From Candidatus Altarchaeales archaeon (GTDB taxonomy: Archaea > Altiarchaeota > Altiarchaeia > IMC4 > SCGC-AAA252-I15): a stretch of 6,413 nucleotides of DNA. The stretch covers positions 1-6,413 of the forward strand of contig WJJK01000122.1 of assembly GCA_014729705.1 (NCBI GenBank). The letters are read 5' to 3'. Position 1 is the first letter of the stretch. The number at the start of each line of letters is the position of its first letter. Shown here piece after piece: positions 1 through 4,427 of the stretch. A program made the translations under genes and the position numbers. The notes beneath the pieces were generated by a model. The model did not search any database and was not told the origin of the DNA. It worked only from the letters and a program-made list of their open reading frames with translations.

Positions 1-4
1 ACCT

Positions 5-47
5 CCACTGGTCTCCGTTCGCCCTTCGGGCTCACTCAGACCGGTGG
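5..47. repeat. IS left-end hairpin
   Basis: The arms CCACTGGTCT (5-14) and AGACCGGTGG (38-47) are complementary with one imperfect pair. An inner GCCC-TTC-GGGC hairpin sits in the loop. It matches the reverse complement of the right-end hairpin at both outer arms (CCACTGGT and ACCGGTGG), which supports its role as a transposase-recognised end. Confidence 0.7.
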
Positions 48-61
48 CATCTAGTATTTGT

Positions 62-525
62 TTAGCCGGCTAGGAAATCTGATAGTTTCTTTTGTCCGGG
101 ATCTGGTTTTCTCGTGAGTTTCTGGTTTCTCACGTAAGCCTCCATTTTCTGAGTGTTTGTGTCGCCGACGCTGTCGAAGTAGTAGCTGGGATTCCAGAAA
201 CCGCTTCCCCAGAAATATTTTTGCTTGATTTCCGGATACTCTTTGAGTATCCGGCGCGCGCTGCGACCCTTCAACAAATTCGCAAATTCACAGACACGAT
301 AATTCGGCTCCAGATCAACCAGCAAGTGCACGTGTTCGACTGTCGAAACCCACCTCTTTCACTACGAAGCCGTGCTCGGCCTCGACTTCACGGAAAATCT
401 CCCCGCACCGCCTCTTCACGTCCGGGTGGTCCGAAAAAAATTTTGTGGCAGTACTTTACCTTAAAGCCCACATGCATCTGCGCCTTCCCCAAACCACTAC
501 CGTATTTAACCTGATCTGATTTCAT
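62..525 (-). pseudogene. tnpA: IS200/IS605-like Y1 transposase TnpA, two frameshifts
   Basis: Reading from ATG at 525, the first frame gives KYGSGLGKAQMHVGFKVKYC and then leaves the family pattern at the A7 run (434-440 on the plus strand). The second frame carries DHPDVKRRCGEIFREVEAEH and VVKEVGFDS. The third frame, from about 336, has the HUH motif HVHLLVDL, then NLLKGRSARRIL, KYFWGSGFWNPSYYFDS and the catalytic-tyrosine helix MEAYVRNQ, ending at TAA 62-64. Removing one base at each break rebuilds a complete protein of about 155 residues, normal for TnpA. A GAGG ribosome-binding-like site lies 8 nt before the ATG. Known family role: strand cleavage and joining during single-strand transposition. 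Either the copy is dead or one or both shifts are sequencing errors; the A7 run is the more suspect of the two. Confidence 0.88.
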
Positions 526-551
526 ATATATCGCCTCGTTTGTGGTGATAC

Positions 552-598
552 ACCCTACTACCACCCACATACAGTAATAGGGTGGTGGTACCACCACC
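552..598 (-). promoter_or_regulatory. Hairpin and 18-bp palindrome upstream of tnpA
   Basis: On the transposase strand, ACCCTATTAC (plus 574-583) can pair with GTAGTAGGGT (plus 552-561) as 10 pairs including one G-U wobble, placed just before the ribosome-binding site. Overlapping it, GGTGGTGGTACCACCACC (581-598) is a perfect palindrome, so the two folds are partly exclusive. In enteric IS200, 5'-UTR structure represses transposase synthesis; a similar role here is inference. Confidence 0.4.
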
Positions 599-629
599 AA
601 AATATTACAAACAAAGACAAAAAAACCAG

Positions 630-673
630 CCACCGGTTTACGCTCACCCTACACGGCTCGCTCAAACCAGTGG
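630..673. repeat. IS right-end hairpin
   Basis: The arms CCACCGGTTT (630-639) and AAACCAGTGG (664-673) pair across a 24-nt loop with one imperfect position. The outer arms correspond to the reverse complement of the left-end hairpin, so the two ends present similar structures. Confidence 0.7.
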
Positions 674-683
674 AAAACTCAGC

Positions 684-690
684 TTTATAT
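684..690 (+). promoter_or_regulatory. TATA-like box for the Yip1-like gene
   Basis: TTTATAT lies about 47 bp before the ATG at 734, predicting a transcript start near 712-716 and a leader of about 20 nt. It lies just outside the right hairpin of the insertion sequence. Confidence 0.4.
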
Positions 691-733
691 TTCACCCCCG
701 TCAAGTTTTTATGTTATGTTCTAATATTTTCCT

Positions 734-1546
734 ATGTTTTGCCCTCGATGCGGCAGTAAACTAGCTGACGGCGAATGCAACCGCTGCGGCTTAAACACCA
801 AAGACGAGCAAGCAGTGATGGATGCAATCTCAGGCAACCACTTCTGCGGATCATGCGGGAAAGAAACCGGTGAGAGACACCTGGTCTGCAGCCGCTGCCG
901 AGAAAAGAAATTCGACGCAATAGAGGCGTTCAAAGAAATACTTCAAGGCAGGGAGTCAGGCTTCAAGAAAGTTTTTGCCGAGAAACCCTGGAAACTATTG
1001 ATAGGCGTGTATTTGGGATTGATGATCCTGATGCTGGCTTTCAACCTATCCACAACCCTTCTGCCCTTAATCCAAAACCCCCAGCTATCCAAATTCTACA
1101 TGGGCGCAATAATAATATACGCCCTAGCCTACCCGATAATAACCCTGATAATATTTCTTGTCTACGGCTTCGTTATGCACCTAATTTGCAGGTTACTGAA
1201 GGGGGACGGAAGCCTGAAAGACACTTTCCTGGCCTACTTAACCGCCTCCGACGCCTCCGGAACGCTTTACCTGGTATTCACAATATTCGGCTCAGCGGTC
1301 TCAATAATCCCCTGCCTAGGCTGCATGCTAACCCCGCTAATAATACTTTTACTGCTGGGCATAACCCTCTACGTCATCTACCTCAACACACTGGCCTTAA
1401 GCATAATACACCGCTTAAGCAGACTAAAAGCTGCGGTAGCAGTAATCGCGCCAATAATAATATCAATAATAATATCACTAATACTGGGTTTCCTGTTTTT
1501 CGCCTCAATCATGTCTCAATTAAACCCGCAGATGCTGACTTCTTAA
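734..1546 (+). CDS. Double zinc-ribbon Yip1-like integral membrane protein
   Basis: A 270-residue protein. The cytoplasmic N-terminus carries two zinc ribbons, C3-x2-C6/C15-x2-C18 and C38-x2-C41/C52-x2-C55. A basic/acidic linker (56-85) follows, then five hydrophobic segments at roughly 87-108, 123-146, 176-196, 200-222 and 234-257. Five helices with polar loops resemble the Yip1/DUF1282 membrane family, often fused to zinc ribbons in archaea. The job of such fusions is unknown; protein-protein or nucleic-acid contact by the ribbons and a membrane-organising role are guesses. A CxxC (C194, C197) also occurs between helices 3 and 4. ATG 734 is the natural start because the first ribbon begins at residue 3. 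It is followed by another zinc-ribbon gene and a small membrane protein, possibly a functional group. Confidence 0.85.
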   Translation: MFCPRCGSKLADGECNRCGLNTKDEQAVMDAISGNHFCGSCGKETGERHLVCSRCREKKFDAIEAFKEILQGRESGFKKVFAEKPWKLLIGVYLGLMILMLAFNLSTTLLPLIQNPQLSKFYMGAIIIYALAYPIITLIIFLVYGFVMHLICRLLKGDGSLKDTFLAYLTASDASGTLYLVFTIFGSAVSIIPCLGCMLTPLIILLLLGITLYVIYLNTLALSIIHRLSRLKAAVAVIAPIIISIIISLILGFLFFASIMSQLNPQMLTS

Positions 1547-1562
1547 GACCCACCGCAGGTGA

Positions 1563-1570
1563 TTTATAAA
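1563..1570 (+). promoter_or_regulatory. TATA-like box downstream of the Yip1-like gene
   Basis: TTTATAAA predicts transcription from about 1590-1595, giving the 44-residue zinc-ribbon gene an 80-nt leader. A second A-rich box, ATAAAAAA at 1647-1654, is spaced for a leaderless start at 1674. I cannot tell which is used. Confidence 0.35.
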
Positions 1571-1673
1571 CCCCCTCCCACAAATAATGTGACTCAACAT
1601 TTCTTGGGTGGCTGACTGAAGAAAAAACCACTTAACCTATTTTGCGATAAAAAAAAATTAGCCCGAGAAAAAA

Positions 1674-1808
1674 ATGAGTAAACTAACCTTCACAGCGCCC
1701 AGCCTGCGCTGCACAAGCTGCGGCGCAATAAAAAACAAAAAAGACGTGTGCCCCGTATGCCTGGGGGTTAAAACCCCAACCAAATGGGAATACCCAAACA
1801 TACACTAA
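1674..1808 (+). CDS. Small zinc-ribbon protein, 44 aa
   Basis: ATG 1674 to TAA 1806-1808 encodes a 44-residue basic protein with one clean zinc ribbon: C13-x2-C16, nine residues, then C26-x2-C29 (RCTSCGAIK ... DVCPVCLG). The four cysteines with knuckle-like glycines after each pair are strong evidence of real coding despite the short length. No catalytic domain is present, so it is probably a zinc-stabilised adaptor or nucleic-acid/protein-binding module; the function is unknown. It sits between a double zinc-ribbon membrane protein and a two-helix membrane protein. The TATA-like box of the next gene begins 3 bp after its stop, so the two appear to be separately transcribed. Confidence 0.72.
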   Translation: MSKLTFTAPSLRCTSCGAIKNKKDVCPVCLGVKTPTKWEYPNIH

Positions 1809-1811
1809 ACC

Positions 1812-1819
1812 TTTATAAA
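1812..1819 (+). promoter_or_regulatory. TATA-like box before the two-helix membrane protein
   Basis: TTTATAAA, preceded by AAACC, is one of the best TATA boxes in the window. The usual 26-28 bp spacing puts the start of transcription near 1840-1843, coinciding with an ATG at 1842 that opens a 14-codon ORF. Confidence 0.55.
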
Positions 1820-1841
1820 CCTTGGCAAACAAATAATTTCA

Positions 1842-1886
1842 ATGAAATCCCTGGGGGGAAATTGCGTTGGCTCAAACCTAAGATGA
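1842..1886 (+). CDS. Possible leaderless upstream ORF, 14 codons
   Basis: The ATG lies at the predicted transcript start and reads MKSLGGNCVGSNLR before TGA at 1884-1886. This stop overlaps the ATG of the downstream membrane-protein gene (ATGA, 1883-1886), the classic arrangement for termination-reinitiation. A purine-rich GGGGGGAAA inside it could serve as a ribosome-binding site. The peptide has no recognisable motif. If real, it would couple translation of the downstream gene to a leaderless start. Such a short ORF can arise by chance; the evidence is positional only. Confidence 0.3.
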   Translation: MKSLGGNCVGSNLR

Positions 1887-2170
1887 GCCACAAAATACTA
1901 AACAAAATAATGTTCCGATTCGAATGGATGGCGTACTCCCTCATCTGCGGATTCAACCTACTGCTATACGGATTAATTCTTTTGATAACCCCCGTGCGCA
2001 AAATGATCATCTCCCACAGCTGGGGGTTCCTAGCCTACACCCTGTTTTTCACCTCAATATACATGTATCTGCTTTCAGACTACATACGCAAAAAACACCC
2101 CAATAAACTCAATATAAGCACCCAACAACTGCCTTTGAAGGTATACGACATCAACCTGCTGCTGGAATAA
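1883..2170 (+). CDS. Small two-helix membrane protein, unknown function
   Basis: A 95-residue protein from ATG 1883, with a basic N-terminus (MSHKILNKIMFRFEW), two hydrophobic segments at about 16-37 and 45-66, and a polar, lysine-rich C-terminal tail. The frame is open further upstream to an ATG at 1784, but that start precedes the TATA-like box and overlaps the zinc-ribbon gene, so 1883 is preferred; a TTG at 1862 behind GGGGGGAAA is an alternative. No family is recognised. The helix-turn-helix hairpin topology with both ends probably cytoplasmic is inferred from flanking positive charges (RKM between the helices makes this uncertain). Confidence 0.65.
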   Translation: MSHKILNKIMFRFEWMAYSLICGFNLLLYGLILLITPVRKMIISHSWGFLAYTLFFTSIYMYLLSDYIRKKHPNKLNISTQQLPLKVYDINLLLE

Positions 2171-2193
2171 CTACCCGCTTGGAAACCAATACG

Positions 2194-2201
2194 AATAAAT
2201 A
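2194..2201 (+). promoter_or_regulatory. Weak TATA-like box before structured RNA A
   Basis: AATAAATA is centred about 26 bp before base 2223, where the outermost stem of the structured element begins. It is a weak match on its own; the spacing is the main argument. Confidence 0.3.
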
Positions 2202-2222
2202 GAAAGCTACTACTTACCTACC

Positions 2223-2370
2223 TGTGGAGTCTGAAGTGAATTAGGAGGTTGGGTTAAAGACGCTTTCTCTACCAAACCCCTTTGACTCCTTTAAGCCTGA
2301 ATCTGTCGACCACCCGCGAAAAGCTTAAAGGAGTCACTCACCCCCAACCCAACCCCGCTCAGGCTCCACA
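2223..2370 (+). ncRNA. Putative structured RNA A: three nested stems
   Basis: Three nested inverted repeats span 148 nt. P1: TGTGGAGTCTGA (2223-2234) with TCAGGCTCCACA (2359-2370), 12 pairs including one G-U wobble. P2: GGTTGGGTT (2247-2255) with AACCCAACC (2346-2354), 9 pairs. P3: TGACTCCTTTAAGC (2283-2296) with GCTTAAAGGAGTCA (2323-2336), 14 perfect pairs closing a 26-nt loop. The wobble pair becomes an A-C mismatch on the other strand, favouring the plus strand. The orn gene downstream has its own TATA box inside the spacer, so this is unlikely to be the orn leader; it is either an independent RNA or the 3' UTR of the membrane-protein gene. I recognise no known RNA family; the nine inner pairs of P1 followed by ACA loosely recall H/ACA guides, but no kink-turn is identified and it is too long. 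There is no U-tract at the 3' end. Confidence 0.45.
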
Positions 2371-2382
2371 ACCCCTCCAAAG

Positions 2383-2390
2383 AAATATAA
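2383..2390 (+). promoter_or_regulatory. TATA-like box for orn, leaderless geometry
   Basis: AAATATAA is centred about 28 bp before the ATG at 2415, preceded by a purine-rich CAAAG stretch that could be a BRE. No Shine-Dalgarno site lies between, so the orn transcript is probably leaderless. Confidence 0.5.
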
Positions 2391-2414
2391 CCCTAAAAAA
2401 GCTAATCATAGAGT

Positions 2415-2945
2415 ATGGGTTCCAAATTAGTGTGGATGGATATGGAGTTCACAGGACTTGACCCACTGGAAAACAAGGTGCTGGAGGTTGCGACAGCCGT
2501 CACAGACGATCAACTCAACAACGTTACTGCAGGACCGGAGATCGTAGTCCACCAACCCGACAACGTCCTGGATTCAATGGATGAATGGAACACCAAACAC
2601 CACAAGGAATCCGGTTTAACCGAGAAATCCAGAAAATCAAGCGAAACAATCGAATCAGCCCAAAAAAAGACCCTGAATTTTTTGAGGAAACAAACGGAAA
2701 AAAACCAATCACCTCTATGCGGAAACAGCGTCCACATGGACCGGTGGTTTATGAAACACCACATGCCCCAAGTAGACCGATACCTGCACTATCGGATCAT
2801 CGACGTAAGCACAATAAAGGAGCTCGTTGAAAGATGGCATCCTCAGACACTCAAATACGAGAAGAAAAACACGCACCGCGCAAGACAAGACATCCTGGAA
2901 TCCATATCAGAGTTGAAATACTACCGAAAAAAATTAGGCCTATAA
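2415..2945 (+). CDS. orn: Oligoribonuclease (DEDDh 3'-5' exonuclease)
   Basis: A 176-residue protein, close to the usual 180 of Orn, that matches the family nearly end to end. It has WMDMEFTGLDP at the N-terminus (D9, E11), IVVHQPDNVLDSMDEWN, SGLTEKSRKS, the LCGNSVHMDRWF block with D109, HYRIIDVSTIKELVERW, and the C-terminal motif THRARQDILESISELKYYR with H154 and D159. All five DEDDh metal-binding/catalytic residues are present with the spacing of E. coli Orn. Known role: a cytoplasmic dimer hydrolysing 2-5 nt RNA oligomers (dinucleotides such as pGpG in bacteria) to mononucleotides, finishing RNA decay. It has its own promoter and a T-rich terminator directly after the stop. Orn is best known from proteobacteria, actinobacteria and eukaryotes, so transfer into this archaeal lineage is plausible but unproven. 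Confidence 0.93.
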   Translation: MGSKLVWMDMEFTGLDPLENKVLEVATAVTDDQLNNVTAGPEIVVHQPDNVLDSMDEWNTKHHKESGLTEKSRKSSETIESAQKKTLNFLRKQTEKNQSPLCGNSVHMDRWFMKHHMPQVDRYLHYRIIDVSTIKELVERWHPQTLKYEKKNTHRARQDILESISELKYYRKKLGL

Positions 2946-2953
2946 TTTTTCTT
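2946..2953 (+). terminator. U-rich terminator after orn
   Basis: TTTTTCTT begins at the base after the orn stop codon. A short oligo-T tract without a required hairpin is a typical archaeal termination signal. Confidence 0.5.
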
Positions 2954-2969
2954 ATACACACCCACAACC

Positions 2970-2975
2970 TTTAAA
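2970..2975 (+). promoter_or_regulatory. TATA-like box in the convergent spacer
   Basis: TTTAAA in the context CCTTTAAACC, about 25 bp after the orn terminator, predicts a transcript start near 3000. No long ORF follows, and the next annotated gene (3252-4391) is on the opposite strand, so this box would drive a short transcript covering the structured stretch. Confidence 0.4.
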
Positions 2976-2999
2976 CCGCCTCACATCCAACAGGTAACT

Positions 3000-3191
3000 A
3001 CAATGGATGCGAAGGCTTCAGAAACCTGGATTCAAAACCGCTAAGCCCCACATAAGTTGAGGTGAGGGGCGGGATATGTTCATGCGGTTTTAACTTTAAC
3101 TAGCCTGCCCCTCCCCACAAAACCCAAAAAAAGGGTGTGGAGTCGCAAGCCACTGTTCATATATTGTTGACGGCAGAACAAGCCGCCCCTC
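3000..3191 (+). ncRNA. Putative structured RNA B with competing stems
   Basis: This fills most of the 306-bp gene-free spacer between convergent orn and the ROK gene. Complementarities: AAAACCGC (3034-3041) with GCGGTTTT (3084-3091), 8 perfect pairs; GAGGGGCGGG (3064-3073) with CCTGCCCCTC (3104-3113), 10 pairs with one G-U wobble; these two interleave as a pseudoknot. The same G-rich strand can instead pair with GCCCC (3045-3049) or with CCGCCCCTC (3183-3191, 9 perfect pairs). A hairpin at 3115-3140 has an A7 loop and arms ACCC/GGGT plus CCAC/GTGG around a 3-nt bulge. CGGC/GCCG (3171-3185) forms a small hairpin. The wobble favours the plus strand. A 13-residue ORF (3003-3044, MDAKASETWIQNR) starts at the predicted transcript start but shows no other coding evidence. 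No known RNA family is recognised. From 3192 to 3251 I see nothing definite. Confidence 0.38.
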
Positions 3192-3251
3192 AAACAAATA
3201 CTTATACATGAAACTAAATAAATCACAACCTCGGTATTTCACAGAAAACCC

Positions 3252-4391
3252 TTAAACCGAAGACGAGATAACCTCAGCCCACACCCCCTGGTATTTCTCC
3301 GGCACCGCTAAAGTTAGGGCGCCCCAGTCGTTGGAGGAGGTTCCAAGCGGAGTCACCTCCACCCTCAAGCCGTTTGGGAGCATCCGGTTTCCCTCAACAA
3401 GAATCCCTTGGACATAACCATCAATTAATTCCACGTAACCTGGCTGATTCTCCCCCACACCCCCTCCAATACCGATGACCTCAAGATCATGTATCTGGGC
3501 TGCGTTAACCAAAACATGGGCTGTTAACCTGGCAGCGTAATCCAGTATGAATCTCGCGTATCCGTCTGACTCCGCTGCATTAAACAGGTCGACGGTTGTG
3601 AATTGATCTTTTTTGAGACTGGTTTCCTCAGCCAACCTAATAAGGTCGGCGCCGAATCTGCCGGAGAAATCCGAGAAAACACTGAACTCCCGTTGCCTGA
3701 CTTCAAGCAAGCGGTTGGCTAGCCTCACAAGACCTTCGCCTGAGGCGTAGACTTCAACGCAGTCCCTCATACCGCAGCTGCATTCAAGGGATACGGCGGG
3801 GTGCAAGTCAAATAACACGTTGTGGCCTAGCTCGTCAGCCTCAAAATTCAGGCCTCCCCCGCCGAAGCCGGTGCTGATTGTAACATAAAAAGTCTTCCTA
3901 GGATCCACTCCCCCCCTCCCATACACAAATGATTGGGCGATTGCCGTGCAGTTGCAGTCGTTTGCACAGAAGACAGGGGTATCAGGGTACTTGCTTCTTA
4001 GAGTATGGGTTGCGTTGATGGCATACAATTTCCCTTGAAGACGGGATGCGAATCTCTTGGGCGTGTTACCTCCAATAAAAAAATGGTCGCCGTCCTTCTC
4101 ATAGACCTTCCCCGCAACCGAGAGACCTACCCCCAAGACTTCATTGAACTCCACTCCCTCCTTCGCAAGGAAGGATTCAACCTCAACACACAGGTATGTG
4201 TGGAATCTATCCGGCAAATCAATTCCAGACAACCTATCATCGGCTTCAAGAACCCTTAAATCACGCTCCCCCGTCCGGCAGAACGCGCCTTCACGGTTAA
4301 TACGGTTTCTCAGGATCTTGGCGGATTCAAGTTCCGCAAGCGAGTAGACGTTCTGTGTGCCTGAGATATCAACCCCTAATATGTATGCCAC
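3252..4391 (-). CDS. ROK-family sugar kinase (glucokinase-like)
   Basis: A 379-residue protein of the actin-like ATPase/ROK superfamily. It shows the N-terminal phosphate-1 loop GVDISGTQ (6-13; usual form DIGGTK), the catalytic block CANDCNCTA with N144-D145 as probable general base, the phosphate-2 loop STGFGGGG (173-180), the sugar/zinc motif DELGH (186-190) and the ROK cysteine signature ECSCGMRDCVE (C204, C206, C211, E213), with the adenosine-side GIGGGVG at 307-313. Family members phosphorylate glucose, N-acetylmannosamine or similar hexoses with ATP. No helix-turn-helix domain is present, so it is an enzyme rather than a ROK repressor. It is longer than the common 300 residues, with extra sequence at about 30-70 and 228-265. 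Start: GTG at 4391, two codons before the first strand, 28 bp from a TATA-like box. The substrate cannot be told from sequence. Confidence 0.9.
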   Translation of the reverse strand: MAYILGVDISGTQNVYSLAELESAKILRNRINREGAFCRTGERDLRVLEADDRLSGIDLPDRFHTYLCVEVESFLAKEGVEFNEVLGVGLSVAGKVYEKDGDHFFIGGNTPKRFASRLQGKLYAINATHTLRSKYPDTPVFCANDCNCTAIAQSFVYGRGGVDPRKTFYVTISTGFGGGGLNFEADELGHNVLFDLHPAVSLECSCGMRDCVEVYASGEGLVRLANRLLEVRQREFSVFSDFSGRFGADLIRLAEETSLKKDQFTTVDLFNAAESDGYARFILDYAARLTAHVLVNAAQIHDLEVIGIGGGVGENQPGYVELIDGYVQGILVEGNRMLPNGLRVEVTPLGTSSNDWGALTLAVPEKYQGVWAEVISSSV

Positions 4392-4416
4392 AGAAAAAAT
4401 ATTTGTGTAAACAAAG

Positions 4417-4422
4417 ATATAA
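4417..4422 (-). promoter_or_regulatory. TATA-like box for the ROK kinase gene
   Basis: Minus-strand TTATAT is centred about 28 bp before the GTG start at 4391 with no ribosome-binding site between, indicating a leaderless GTG-initiated mRNA. It falls within the 36-bp gap after the nucleotidyltransferase gene, so the two are probably separately promoted, although read-through is possible. Confidence 0.5.
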
Positions 4423-4427
4423 GTTCG

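Larger units (their letters stand above)
5..673. mobile_element. IS200/IS605-family insertion sequence, degenerate
   Basis: A compact element made of one Y1 (HUH) transposase gene flanked by imperfect subterminal hairpins at 5-47 and 630-673, the layout of IS200-type elements that move as single-stranded DNA and lack long terminal inverted repeats. No tnpB accessory gene is present. The transposase frame is broken twice, so this copy is probably immobile unless helped in trans. The exact ends are not determined: IS200/IS605 cleavage sites lie a short distance outside the hairpins and no target duplication is made, so the left end may lie just before base 5. The right end sits only about 10 bp before the TATA-like box of the next gene. 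Confidence 0.8.

Noticed and set aside
388..633. Separate minus-strand ORF of 81 residues beginning MAGFFVF
   Set aside because: Its second half is the N-terminus of the frameshifted transposase; the part upstream of 525 is translated from the upstream hairpin region and is not coding.
1..690. TnpB gene or omega-RNA linked to the insertion sequence
   Set aside because: There is no space or frame for TnpB inside the element, and nothing resembling it appears in the window.
1560..1640. Box C/D guide RNA in the spacer (CTGA near 1612)
   Set aside because: There is no RUGAUGA C box at suitable spacing and no C'/D' pair.
1784..1882. Upstream extension of the two-helix protein to the ATG at 1784
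   Set aside because: It overlaps the well-supported zinc-ribbon gene and starts before the TATA-like box at 1812-1819; the extension has no hydrophobic or conserved-looking content.
2223..2370. Box H/ACA guide RNA
   Set aside because: ACA does follow the nine inner pairs of P1, but no kink-turn or K-loop is identifiable, the element is about twice the length of an archaeal H/ACA hairpin, and the 3' pocket side is only four bases.
3003..3044. 13-codon ORF MDAKASETWIQNR as a separate gene
   Set aside because: It begins near a predicted transcript start but has no ribosome-binding site, motif or overlap with another gene, and its sequence takes part in the stems of the putative RNA. Mentioned only in the RNA entry.
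3020..3050. tRNA T-arm-like GGATTCAAAACC
   Set aside because: The flanking bases do not form a T stem and no acceptor, D or anticodon arms can be found on either strand.
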